Shown here: piece by piece, positions 15,770 through 23,580 of the stretch
Numbering within the stretch: the stretch's first letter is position 1
Layout: each line of letters begins with the position of its first letter
Position numbers and translations under genes: made by a program
Notes under the pieces: generated by a model
What the model saw: only the letters and a program-made list of their open reading frames with translations
Databases searched by the model: none
Told to the model about the DNA's origin: nothing
Assembly: GCA_020718905.1 (NCBI GenBank)
Contig: DYRD01000017.1
Coordinates: forward strand, 1 to 39,259
DNA from: Syntrophus aciditrophicus
Lineage (GTDB): Bacteria; Desulfobacterota; Syntrophia; Syntrophales; UBA8958
Direction of reading: 5' to 3'
DNA: 39,259 nucleotides

Positions 15770-17251
15770 ATGAGAATTAACCCGCTTCTCAAAAGTTTAG
15801 CCCTCCTGCTGGTCATATATCTCCTCTGCCCCCCTTTCACCTGGGTGCAGACGGACTACCGTTTACAGCAAGACGATCTGCTCAAGGAGATGGATAAGGC
15901 AGGGGAAGCCACACCGGAACAAAAGGGCCAGGGAAAGATCGTCCAGGCGGCAGCAAAGGAATCGACCGTACTCTCAAAGCTTGTGGACGACTTTCACGGC
16001 AGTTTACGCCTGCGGGGGATGCATTACTGGCAGAATCCTCCGGAACGGGAGGGGGCGGATACAAGAAACGACTTCGGCAATGCCCTTTTTAAATTCTCCG
16101 ACAAGATCAGTTACCAGAACTTCGCCTTTAATGTCGGGGGCTGGGTAGAGTACGGCAACGAGGAAAATACCTATTCCGGGACCTCTTTCAGCGAGTTCTG
16201 GCAGGACCTGGACCGGCGCCGGCGTATCCTGGATATGAGCGATCTATACGTCAACTACAGACGGGACACCTTTAATTTCCTGGTCGGGGAAAAGACCCTC
16301 ACCAACGGCATGTCCACGCTGTACCTGCCCTCAGACCGGATGCGGCCTCAGGATCTCAACGATCCCCTGGACGTCAAGGATCTCAACATCTGGCAGGCGC
16401 GAATGGATTACGACGTAGCCGAAGCAACGACACTGACCGCCGCCTTTCTCCCCGTGTATCAACCCCAGAAGACACCCAGTGAGACTTCACGCTGGATGGG
16501 GGAACGGAAGCAGGGTGATTCTACGGAATTCGACCTCTACGATGCGGGCAATGCCAATATGCAAGAAGACGTCGCCAAGGTCACGGATAACAACTTCGGC
16601 TATTTTGCCCGCTTCAAGAAGAAGGGGTTTCACGGCTGTGATTTCTTTGCCTCCTTCTATCACGGCCCCAATCCCTTCTATGTCGTTCGAGAAGTAACCG
16701 ATCCAGGAACCGGCCTACCCCAGCGCATCAAGGAAGTCGTCAAAGTGGACGACTACGCCGCCGGCTTCTCCACGACCTATGAAAGCTGGGAATTTCATGG
16801 GGAAGTGGTCTATAATTACGCTTACGACCGTAAGGATGACGACTATTTCAACTATGTGGCCGGTTTTACCTACACCTTCGATGATTTCGCCAAAAAGCTC
16901 TGGCTGGAGAAGATCGAGGTAACCGCCGAATATGCCAACGAGATCATCACCAGGTTTCAGAACGCCGCAACCTATGTCTCCAGTTCGAAGAAATCGCGCC
17001 TCGGCCGCAATGACATCCTGAGTCGCATCAATTTTGAGTACAGCAACAAGTTGTCTTTCCAGTTCGTCTGTAATTTTCTCCTCACCCGGGGAGAAGAAGG
17101 ACGGTTTCAAAGGTTGGAGGCCAAATATAAACTCCGGGACGGCCTGATTACAAAACTCGCGGGAGAGTTTTTCGGGGGGCAAAGCGACAGTACCTATGGC
17201 CGCTGGCAGCGCAACGACCGGCTCATCCTGGAGTTTGAATACGGTTTCTGA
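15770..17251 (+). CDS. Outer-membrane beta-barrel protein (DUF1302/porin-like)
   Basis: A 493-residue protein with an N-terminal hydrophobic signal segment (residues 1-27; ATG 15770, with AAGGAG upstream). A helical, Lys/Glu-rich linker follows (about 35-75), then many amphipathic strands with alternating hydrophobic residues, for example KISYQNFAFNVGGWVEYGN, DMSDLYVNYRRDTFNFLVGE and NYVAGFTYTFDDF. It ends in LILEFEYGF; the terminal Phe is the usual outer-membrane assembly signal. It resembles DUF1302-type barrels that pair with LolA-like proteins, consistent with the gene upstream. The transported substrate is unknown. It closes the three-gene set, and a palindromic repeat follows its stop within 7 bases. 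Confidence 0.68.
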   Translation: MRINPLLKSLALLLVIYLLCPPFTWVQTDYRLQQDDLLKEMDKAGEATPEQKGQGKIVQAAAKESTVLSKLVDDFHGSLRLRGMHYWQNPPEREGADTRNDFGNALFKFSDKISYQNFAFNVGGWVEYGNEENTYSGTSFSEFWQDLDRRRRILDMSDLYVNYRRDTFNFLVGEKTLTNGMSTLYLPSDRMRPQDLNDPLDVKDLNIWQARMDYDVAEATTLTAAFLPVYQPQKTPSETSRWMGERKQGDSTEFDLYDAGNANMQEDVAKVTDNNFGYFARFKKKGFHGCDFFASFYHGPNPFYVVREVTDPGTGLPQRIKEVVKVDDYAAGFSTTYESWEFHGEVVYNYAYDRKDDDYFNYVAGFTYTFDDFAKKLWLEKIEVTAEYANEIITRFQNAATYVSSSKKSRLGRNDILSRINFEYSNKLSFQFVCNFLLTRGEEGRFQRLEAKYKLRDGLITKLAGEFFGGQSDSTYGRWQRNDRLILEFEYGF

Positions 17252-17257
17252 AATCCC

Positions 17258-17384
17258 GCCGGCATCGTAAAAAGTCCGGATGCTGCGTTGCGCTGCATCC
17301 CTAGTCATTGCGGTGTACGACAAAAGTACGCCGCATTCCTCAGGACTTGTGCGCCTCGCCTGCGGATCTTTTTACGATGCCGGC
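17258..17384. repeat. Palindromic intergenic repeat (REP/MITE-like)
   Basis: A 127-bp element with perfect 17-bp inverted ends (17258-17274 and 17368-17384; GCCGGCATCGTAAAAAG against its complement) separates two convergent genes. Inside, GGATGC and GCATCC form a further small hairpin. Part of it recurs at 12328-12357. As a convergent-gene spacer it may act as a bidirectional terminator. The end sequence looks like repeats I associate with deltaproteobacterial genomes; that is memory, not a search. Confidence 0.7.
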
Positions 17385-17431
17385 GATTATGACCAAATTT
17401 TCATGCTTACGGTTCATCAATAATCCATGGC

Positions 17432-18238
17432 TTAACTGTTTGCACCCCGTAATACGGACAGGATATCTCCGTGGATCTTGCCGTTTGAGGCGACGACATG
17501 GGGGGCGGTCAGGGTAAATGTTTCCCCGTTCAGATCCGTAACTACCACTCCGGCCTCTTCCACCAATAGGCACCCCGCAGCGGTATCCCAAGGTTTCAGC
17601 TTCAATTCCCAAAATCCGTCAAAGCGGCCTGCAGCCACATAGGCCAGATCTAGGGCCGCCGAACCGGCCTGGACCTTTACGGCCATCGATTCAAAATGAT
17701 CCATGTTGTTCTCTTTGGTCAAACGGATATCGTAAGGGAATCCCGTGGCAAGCAGACTCCGGGAAAGGTCCGTTGTCTCCGAGGCGGCGATGGGTTTGTC
17801 ATTGAGGAAAGCGCCTCGACCCTTTTCCGCCACAAACATCTCCTCCAGCATGGGATTGAATACCACCCCCAGGACGCAGGTCCCCTCCCATTCCAGGGCC
17901 AGGGAAACACAGAAGACGGGATAGCCATGGGCGTAGTTGGTTGTCCCATCCAGAGGATCGATAAGCCAGCGGTAAAGAGAACCGATATGGGTGGCCGGCG
18001 ATTCTTCCGCCAGAATATCGTGACCAGGGTATTGCTGATGAATGGCGGCGATGATCATGCTCTCGGCCTGCTGGTCCGCTTCGGTAACAATACCGATTTC
18101 CCCCTTAAAGCGGACATCATGGCGGCGATGGAGATGTTTTTTCAAATAATCTCCGGCCCTCCGCACCGCCGACACGGCCAGTTGCCTATAGTCAGAACTC
18201 GCGGCGATAATCGCCCCCGTTGCTTCCATATCCATCAT
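17432..18238 (-). CDS. suhB: Inositol-1-monophosphatase family protein (SuhB-like)
   Basis: A magnesium-dependent phosphatase of about 268 residues from ATG 18238; a TTG at 18256 is in frame, but AAGGA sits correctly for the ATG. Metal-binding motifs are intact: LAEESPA (Glu pair), WLIDPLDGTTNYAHG (the family signature DPxDGT) and KPWDTAAG near the C-terminus. It may hydrolyse inositol-1-phosphate or related sugar phosphates; E. coli SuhB also aids ribosomal-RNA transcription. Length and motifs are complete. It stands alone on the minus strand, with the repeat element beyond its 3' end and a divergent RodZ-like gene upstream. It could equally be called a histidinol-phosphatase or CysQ relative, though the signature favours IMPase. 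Confidence 0.85.
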   Translation of the reverse strand: MMDMEATGAIIAASSDYRQLAVSAVRRAGDYLKKHLHRRHDVRFKGEIGIVTEADQQAESMIIAAIHQQYPGHDILAEESPATHIGSLYRWLIDPLDGTTNYAHGYPVFCVSLALEWEGTCVLGVVFNPMLEEMFVAEKGRGAFLNDKPIAASETTDLSRSLLATGFPYDIRLTKENNMDHFESMAVKVQAGSAALDLAYVAAGRFDGFWELKLKPWDTAAGCLLVEEAGVVVTDLNGETFTLTAPHVVASNGKIHGDILSVLRGANS

Positions 18239-18316
18239 GAGTAATGATTCCTTCAATCATTTTATTTGCATGGCTTCGTAATTGATGTTAGATAAAAAAA
18301 CAATAAGGAAAGAGAA

Positions 18317-19186
18317 ATGAAATCCTCTGAACCTCTATCAGGAGAAATTCCTGCCGTCAACAAGGAACCGGAGGTTATCGATCTTAAGGGGCTCCGCGAA
18401 GCCAAGGGATTAAGCTTGAGGGATATCCTTTCGGTAACGAGAATCACCGTAACCAACCTTGAAGCCATCGAAGCAGGGCATTACGACCTTCTTCCCGCAC
18501 CGGTTTACGCGCGAACCTTCATCAAGACCTATGCCGGGATTCTGGGAACCGCTAGTAAACCCATTCTGCAACAATACGAAAACTACCTGAAATCCCGTGA
18601 TGAAATCCAGGAGGGCCAGCAGGAAGAGCATGAGGAGCTATCCAGAAAAGAAAAAAAGGCGCATAATGTCCGTTTTCTCCTCTGGATCGTGGCTGCGATC
18701 ATGCTCTGCGGCTTAATCGTTTCAATCTTGCTTATCTACGTCAAAGATGTTGCAGATCTCTCTTCCGTCCCGCAGCTGGGTTCACCGAAAAGTGCCTCTT
18801 CTACGGTTCCGGCTCCGACGCCTAACCCGGCCCTTGCCCCGACGAACGCCCCCAATGTTCCACCGGCTGCACCTGCCGGACCAGCGCCTTCCGCCGTAAA
18901 CCAACCGTGGCAAACCCCTGAGCACCAGGGTGTCGGCGGTCAGCAGCAAGAACCGCCATTAAACCTGAAAATCGCAGCGGTGGAAAAGACGTGGCTCAGG
19001 ATATCCGCGGACGGGAAGGAACCTGAACAAATTATGCTGACCAAGGGAGACCGGATAGAACGTATGGCCGGGGAAGCCTTTATTGTCGATATCGGCAATA
19101 AAGGCGGCATTCTTGTGACATTCCAGAACAAACCCCTTCCAGCCTTGGGAAAAAGGGGGGAGGTTATTCATCTCAAGTTCCCGTGA
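18317..19186 (+). CDS. RodZ-like membrane protein: helix-turn-helix, one membrane helix, DUF4115 domain
   Basis: A 289-residue, single-pass protein. Residues about 22-95 form an XRE-type helix-turn-helix (LKGLREAKGLSLRDILSVTR, then LEAIEAGHYDLLPAPVYARTF), typical of RodZ, whose HTH contacts MreB rather than DNA. A Lys/Glu-rich stretch (100-114) leads to one transmembrane helix (about 118-140), then a Pro/Ala-rich linker (about 160-200). The C-terminal DUF4115 domain runs from LNLKIAAVEKTWLRIS to the end. RodZ links the cytoskeleton to rod-shape cell-wall growth. The start at 18317 has GGAAAGAG upstream. No mreB is in view, so shape control is inferred from the architecture alone. A hairpin after the stop probably ends its transcript. 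Confidence 0.78.
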   Translation: MKSSEPLSGEIPAVNKEPEVIDLKGLREAKGLSLRDILSVTRITVTNLEAIEAGHYDLLPAPVYARTFIKTYAGILGTASKPILQQYENYLKSRDEIQEGQQEEHEELSRKEKKAHNVRFLLWIVAAIMLCGLIVSILLIYVKDVADLSSVPQLGSPKSASSTVPAPTPNPALAPTNAPNVPPAAPAGPAPSAVNQPWQTPEHQGVGGQQQEPPLNLKIAAVEKTWLRISADGKEPEQIMLTKGDRIERMAGEAFIVDIGNKGGILVTFQNKPLPALGKRGEVIHLKFP

Positions 19187-19192
19187 TTATCT

Positions 19193-19228
19193 GGTCAGCG
19201 GAGACATCCTTAAATGCCCCCGCTGACC
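19193..19228 (+). terminator. Stem-loop after the RodZ-like gene
   Basis: GGTCAGCGG (19193-19201) pairs perfectly with CCGCTGACC (19220-19228) over an 18-base loop, seven bases past the stop codon. There is no clear U-run, so it may be a weak terminator or an mRNA stabiliser. Confidence 0.4.
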
Positions 19229-19257
19229 TAAGTTCCCTTAAATTAATCCGCAAAGAA

Positions 19258-19286
19258 TTGACAACCGGGGAAGAATGTTTTAAGAA
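19258..19286 (+). promoter_or_regulatory. Promoter candidate for tatA
   Basis: TTGACA (19258-19263), 17 bases, TAAGAA (19281-19286), about 42 bases before the tatA ATG. The -35 is perfect; the -10 matches three of six. Confidence 0.4.
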
Positions 19287-19327
19287 CATGATAAAAAATC
19301 AAGTCCTCTCCAGAAAGGAGACTCTTT

Positions 19328-19513
19328 ATGTTTGGTATCGGCATGCCGGAACTTCTTGTTATCCTTGTAATTATATTGATAATTTTTGGCGCCGGGAAGC
19401 TTCCCGAAATCGGCGGCGCGATCGGGAAGGGGATTAAAAACTTCAAAAAGGCAACCCGGGAACCGGAAGATATCGATGTCACACCGGAAAACAAGAAGAT
19501 CGACCCTAAATAA
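19328..19513 (+). CDS. tatA: Twin-arginine translocase subunit TatA/TatE
   Basis: A 61-residue protein with one N-terminal membrane helix ([19 protein letters not shown]), the FGxGKLPE-type hinge ([17 protein letters not shown]), an amphipathic helix and a charged tail ending in KKIDPK. This is the complete TatA pattern. TatA forms the variable pore that exports folded proteins with twin-arginine signals. GAAAGGAG lies before ATG 19328. It is a single gene; tatB and tatC are not in the window and must lie elsewhere. It ends 14 bases before the convergent ssb stop. The short hydrophilic tail fits TatA/E rather than TatB. Confidence 0.92.
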   Translation: MFGIGMPELLVILVIILIIFGAGKLPEIGGAIGKGIKNFKKATREPEDIDVTPENKKIDPK

Positions 19514-19527
19514 TCCTAATTCCCTCT

Positions 19528-19947
19528 TCAGAAAGGCACATCATCATCGGGAAGGGATTCGGCGCTGAAGTAGGGAGGGGCTGACCCCTCCGTCGTTGCC
19601 GGAGCTTGCCCCTTTTGCTGGCCCTTGGCTTCCAGCATCTGCATGTTGGCGGCAATGATTTCGGTGGTATATTTTTTTATTCCTTCTTTGTCTTCCCAGG
19701 CCCGGGTTTGAATCCTTCCCTCGATAAAAACCAGCCTGCCTTTGGACAGATAGTTGCCGCATATTTCCGCCAGTTTTCCGAAGGTAACGATCCGGTGCCA
19801 TTCGGTTTTCTGTGTTCGCTCACCGTTTTTGTCCTTCCGCTGCTCATCCGTTGCGAGCGTAAAATTGGTAATCATGAGACCATCAGGGGTGTACTTCACC
19901 TCCGGATCTCCGCCTAACCTGCCTATCAATATGACCTTGTTGACCAT
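19528..19947 (-). CDS. ssb: Single-stranded DNA-binding protein
   Basis: A 139-residue SSB. The OB-fold fills about residues 1-108 ([60 protein letters not shown]). A short Gly/Gln/Pro-rich linker follows, and the acidic tip DDDVPF recruits partner proteins of replication and repair. The hexapeptide tail is complete. The start ATG 19947 has GGAGG and GAGGA in the 16 bases upstream. It is convergent with tatA (14-base gap) and divergent from lysS (166-base gap). Confidence 0.95.
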   Translation of the reverse strand: MVNKVILIGRLGGDPEVKYTPDGLMITNFTLATDEQRKDKNGERTQKTEWHRIVTFGKLAEICGNYLSKGRLVFIEGRIQTRAWEDKEGIKKYTTEIIAANMQMLEAKGQQKGQAPATTEGSAPPYFSAESLPDDDVPF

Positions 19948-20113
19948 AAGTCCTCAGTCCTCCTTTTCATAGAATCGCGATTTGAATCGACCATACATAA
20001 GTTCTTCCCTTATGGCAATATGATTCGTAAACTCCGATCCAGAAATCCCCCTTGACTAATGGGAGAAAAAAATATAGCGGAACGCACTTTATATAGTGTG
20101 GAGCATTTGTCAA

Positions 20114-21619
20114 ATGGAAGAAAGCGAACTGATAAGAAATCGCAAAGAGAAGATCGTCGCCATCAGAGCAGCGGGAATTGATCTCTATCCCAATGATGCA
20201 AAGGTTAAAAATACCTCGACAGAACTTAGGGCCCGTTTTGGAGACCTGGACCAGGACTCCCTGGCCCAAATCGAGGAAACATTTTCTCTCGCCGGACGCT
20301 TGATGGCGATCAGAAATTTCGGGAAGGCATCTTTCGTAAGTATTCAGGACCGCAAAGGAAGGCTGCAGGCCTTCATCCATAAAGGCCTTATTGGCGAGGA
20401 GGATTACGCCCTCTTCAAACGCCTTGATGTGGGAGATATCGTTTATGTGAGCGGCAGCATCTTCAAAACCAAAACAGGGGAATTGTCGATTGAAGCTAAG
20501 GAGATACGCCTCCTTGCCAAATCCCTCCACCCCCTTCCCGAAAAGTGGCACGGGCTGACGGACGTCGAAACGAGATATCGCCAGCGTCACCTCGACCTGA
20601 TCATGAATCCTGACGTGAAGGAAGTGTTCTACCGGCGGAGCCGGATTGTCAAGTTGATAAGGGATTTCATGGAGGCAAGGGACTTTCTGGAAGTGGAAAC
20701 TCCCATGATGCAGGCACAGGCCGGGGGGGCAGCCGCCAAACCCTTCAAGACATATCATAACACCCTCGGCATGGACCTGTATATGCGCATCGCCCCGGAA
20801 CTGTACTTGAAGCGACTGGTAACCGGAGGGTTGGAAAGGGTTTATGAGATAAACAGAAATTTCCGCAACGAGGGGATTTCCGCTTTCCATAATCCCGAAT
20901 TTACGATGATGGAATTCTACATGGCCTATGCAACCTACGAGGACCTGATGGATCTCACCGAAGAGCTATTTATTTTTATCGCCCGCAATCTCTTCGGCGC
21001 CCTCCAGTTTAACTACCAGGAAGCGACGATCGATCTAACATCCCCGTGGCAGCGGATTACCGTTAAAGAGGCTATTATACAATACCTGGACGGCGCGCCG
21101 GAGGTTTTGGACGATCAAGGGCAGGCGGTCGCATTTTCCAGGCAATTGGGGCTGGAAGTGGATGCAAAGGAAGCCCTGGGAAAAATCCTCATGATCATTT
21201 TTGAAGAAAAGGTGGAAAAAAACCTTATCCAGCCCACCTTTGTCACCCAGTACCCCGTAGAGGTGTCTCCCCTTTCCCGGCGAAATGCCTTGAATCCGAA
21301 CTTTACCGACCGCTTTGAGCTTTACATCTGCGGTAAGGAAATCGCCAATGCCTTTTCCGAACTTAACGATCCGGAGGATCAGCGAGGGCGCTTCCGCATG
21401 CAACTCCGTGAACGGGAGGCGGGAGATGAAGAAGCCCACCAGATGGATGAAGATTATCTCAGAGCCCTTGAATACGCCATGCCGCCGACGGCAGGGGAAG
21501 GCATCGGCATCGACCGGCTGGTAATGCTCTTTACCGACTCGGCCTCCATTCGGGATGTGATCCTCTTTCCCCTATTGAGAACCACTAGCCCCCTCCCCTT
21601 GACGGAGAGAGAGCTATAG
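20114..21619 (+). CDS. lysS: Lysyl-tRNA synthetase, class II
   Basis: A 501-residue class II aminoacyl-tRNA synthetase that charges tRNA-Lys in the cytosol. An N-terminal OB-fold anticodon-binding domain (about residues 55-150; FSLAGRLMAIRNFGKASFVS) is followed by the catalytic core. Motif 2 is FRNEGISAFHNPEFTMMEFY and motif 3 is GIGIDRLVMLFTDSASIRD. The ATG at 20114 is chosen over an in-frame GTG at 20096, which would add six unrelated residues. A loose promoter (TTGACT at 20052, TATAGC at 20073, short 15-base spacer) lies upstream. Six bases separate its stop from lolC, so it probably leads the lol-bam-lpx run. Confidence 0.95.
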   Translation: MEESELIRNRKEKIVAIRAAGIDLYPNDAKVKNTSTELRARFGDLDQDSLAQIEETFSLAGRLMAIRNFGKASFVSIQDRKGRLQAFIHKGLIGEEDYALFKRLDVGDIVYVSGSIFKTKTGELSIEAKEIRLLAKSLHPLPEKWHGLTDVETRYRQRHLDLIMNPDVKEVFYRRSRIVKLIRDFMEARDFLEVETPMMQAQAGGAAAKPFKTYHNTLGMDLYMRIAPELYLKRLVTGGLERVYEINRNFRNEGISAFHNPEFTMMEFYMAYATYEDLMDLTEELFIFIARNLFGALQFNYQEATIDLTSPWQRITVKEAIIQYLDGAPEVLDDQGQAVAFSRQLGLEVDAKEALGKILMIIFEEKVEKNLIQPTFVTQYPVEVSPLSRRNALNPNFTDRFELYICGKEIANAFSELNDPEDQRGRFRMQLREREAGDEEAHQMDEDYLRALEYAMPPTAGEGIGIDRLVMLFTDSASIRDVILFPLLRTTSPLPLTEREL

Positions 21620-21625
21620 ACATCC

Positions 21626-22903
21626 ATGTCCTTTGAATTTTTTATAAGCCTCCGGTATCTCAAGGCCAAGCGGAAGCAGGTATTTGTCTCTATTATCACG
21701 TTCTTGTCAATCGGAGGCATCGCCTTGGGCGTTGCCGCGCTGATCATTGTCCTCGCCGTGATGAACGGCTTTGAAACGGACCTCCGCAACAAGATCCTCG
21801 GGATGAACTCCCATGTCCTGCTGATGGAATATACGGGCCCGATGAAGGATTACGACAAGCTGGCAAAGAATGTAGAAGGACAAAGCGGCGTTGTTGCCTC
21901 GACGCCGTTTATATACAGTCAGGCGATGTTGAAAAGCAGCCAGGGGGTTACGGGCGTCGTCTTAAGGGGCCTGGAACCGGAGAGTGCCTTTCGCGTCATC
22001 AGCCTCGGTAAAATCAGGGACGGTAAAATTAGCTATCTCAAGGTTGCCGAACGGGCCAAGTTGAAACTTCCCGAGGATATTGCCGAGCTACCCGGCATCC
22101 TTATCGGCAAGGAACTGGCCAAACATTTGGGCGTTTATCTCTTTGAGACGGTTACCATCGTATCGCCCATGGGGATCTCGACGCCTATGGGAATGGTCCC
22201 GAAAATGAAGCGCTTTGTCGTCGCCGGCGTCTTCGATTCGGGATTTTACGAATATGATTCGACTTTGGCATACATTTCCCTACCCGACGCCCAAGAATTC
22301 CTCAACATGAAAGGGATGGTCACGGGTCTGGAAATCAAGGCTAATGACATTTATCAGGCCGATGCTATTGCCAAGGGGCTGGAGAAAACCCTGGGCTATC
22401 CGTACTGGGCACGCAACTGGATGGAGATGAACAAGAATCTCTTCGCAGCCCTGAAGCTGGAAAAGCGGGTCATGTTCATCATTCTGAGCCTCATTGTCCT
22501 CGTGGCGGCATTTAACATCATCACGACCCTGATCATGGTCGTGATGGAGAAATCGAAGGATATTGCCATTCTCAAATCAATGGGGGCGACTTCCCATCAC
22601 ATCATGAAGATTTTCGTTTTTCAGGGAATCATCATCGGGGCGATCGGAACCTTCTTCGGAACCATTGCGGGATTGCTGGTCGCCCTGAATCTGGCAAGCC
22701 TCTCGGTGTATGTGGAGCGTCTCTTAGGGATAAAAATTCTCCCGGGAGACGTGTATTATCTGACGGAACTGCCTTCGAAGGTCAATTACGGCGACGTTGC
22801 CCTGATTATTATCGGCGCCATGACGATCTGCTTCCTCTCGACGATCTATCCCTCCCGGCGCGCCTCGAAACTGGATCCGGCAGAGGCTTTGAGGTACGAT
22901 TAG
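21626..22903 (+). CDS. lolC: Lipoprotein-releasing ABC transporter permease LolC/LolE
   Basis: A 425-residue inner-membrane permease. It begins with the N-terminal region and first membrane helix (FISLRYLKAKRKQVFVSI, then a long hydrophobic helix). A large MacB-like periplasmic domain follows (about residues 50-265). Three C-terminal membrane helices start near 280 (VMFIILSLIVLVAAFNIITT) and include the FtsX-like loop DIAILKSMGATSHHIMKIF. With the LolD ATPase it extracts outer-membrane lipoproteins from the inner membrane and passes them to LolA. Only one permease gene is present, so it probably serves both the LolC and LolE roles as a homodimer (a LolF-type arrangement). The lolD start overlaps its stop. 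Confidence 0.9.
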   Translation: MSFEFFISLRYLKAKRKQVFVSIITFLSIGGIALGVAALIIVLAVMNGFETDLRNKILGMNSHVLLMEYTGPMKDYDKLAKNVEGQSGVVASTPFIYSQAMLKSSQGVTGVVLRGLEPESAFRVISLGKIRDGKISYLKVAERAKLKLPEDIAELPGILIGKELAKHLGVYLFETVTIVSPMGISTPMGMVPKMKRFVVAGVFDSGFYEYDSTLAYISLPDAQEFLNMKGMVTGLEIKANDIYQADAIAKGLEKTLGYPYWARNWMEMNKNLFAALKLEKRVMFIILSLIVLVAAFNIITTLIMVVMEKSKDIAILKSMGATSHHIMKIFVFQGIIIGAIGTFFGTIAGLLVALNLASLSVYVERLLGIKILPGDVYYLTELPSKVNYGDVALIIIGAMTICFLSTIYPSRRASKLDPAEALRYD

Positions 22904-23580
22904 TGATCCGGATTAACGATCTGAAAAAAATATTTGTCAAAGACGGCAACAATATCGAAGTATTAAAAGGATTGAATCTCGAAATCAGGAAGGGAGAATC
23001 CCTGGCCATGCTCGGAGTTTCCGGAGCCGGGAAGAGTACCTTGATCCATATTCTTGGGGCGCTGGATCATCCCACTTCCGGGACAGTCCTCTTTGACGAT
23101 ATCAATATCTTCTCCTGGGATGACAATAAAATTGCCAAGTTCCGGAATAAAAAGATCGGCTTTGTCTTTCAGCTTCATAATCTGCTACCCGAATTCAGCG
23201 CCCTGGAAAACACCATGATGCCGGCCCTGATTCACGGCCTTTCCCGCCGAGAAGCGAGACAGCGGGCCGAATCGCTACTGGAGAGCGTCGGTCTCGCTCA
23301 CCGCTTCACCCATAAATCGGGCGAACTCTCCGGCGGCGAGCAACAACGGGTAGCCGTCGCCAGGGCTTTGGTCATGGAGCCGGACATTCTTCTTGCCGAT
23401 GAACCGACGGGAAACCTTGACACGGGAACAGGAAAAAAGATAGAAGACATCCTGTTGGGACTCAATACCTCAAAAAAAATTACGTTGGTGGTGGTCACCC
23501 ATAACAAAAGCCTGGCCGACCGCATGCAAAAAAGAGTCGGGCTCCGCGATGGAAGGACATATGACATCTCATCGACATAG
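22903..23580 (+). CDS. lolD: Lipoprotein-releasing ABC transporter ATPase LolD
   Basis: A 225-residue ABC ATPase that powers release of lipoproteins from the inner membrane. Walker A is GVSGAGKST (about residues 39-47), the Q-loop is FVFQLHNLLPEFSALEN, the signature is LSGGEQQRVAVARAL and Walker B is DILLADEPTGNLD, followed by the H-loop His (VVVTHN). All are intact. The GTG start at 22903 overlaps the last base of the lolC stop (TAGTG). Its own 3' end overlaps the bamA start by about 20 bases, so the genes are translationally coupled. Confidence 0.93.
   Translation: MIRINDLKKIFVKDGNNIEVLKGLNLEIRKGESLAMLGVSGAGKSTLIHILGALDHPTSGTVLFDDINIFSWDDNKIAKFRNKKIGFVFQLHNLLPEFSALENTMMPALIHGLSRREARQRAESLLESVGLAHRFTHKSGELSGGEQQRVAVARALVMEPDILLADEPTGNLDTGTGKKIEDILLGLNTSKKITLVVVTHNKSLADRMQKRVGLRDGRTYDISST

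Noticed and set aside
20052-20078. lysS promoter TTGACT/TATAGC
   Set aside because: The 15-base spacer is short and the boxes only partly match, so it is mentioned under lysS but not listed as a feature.
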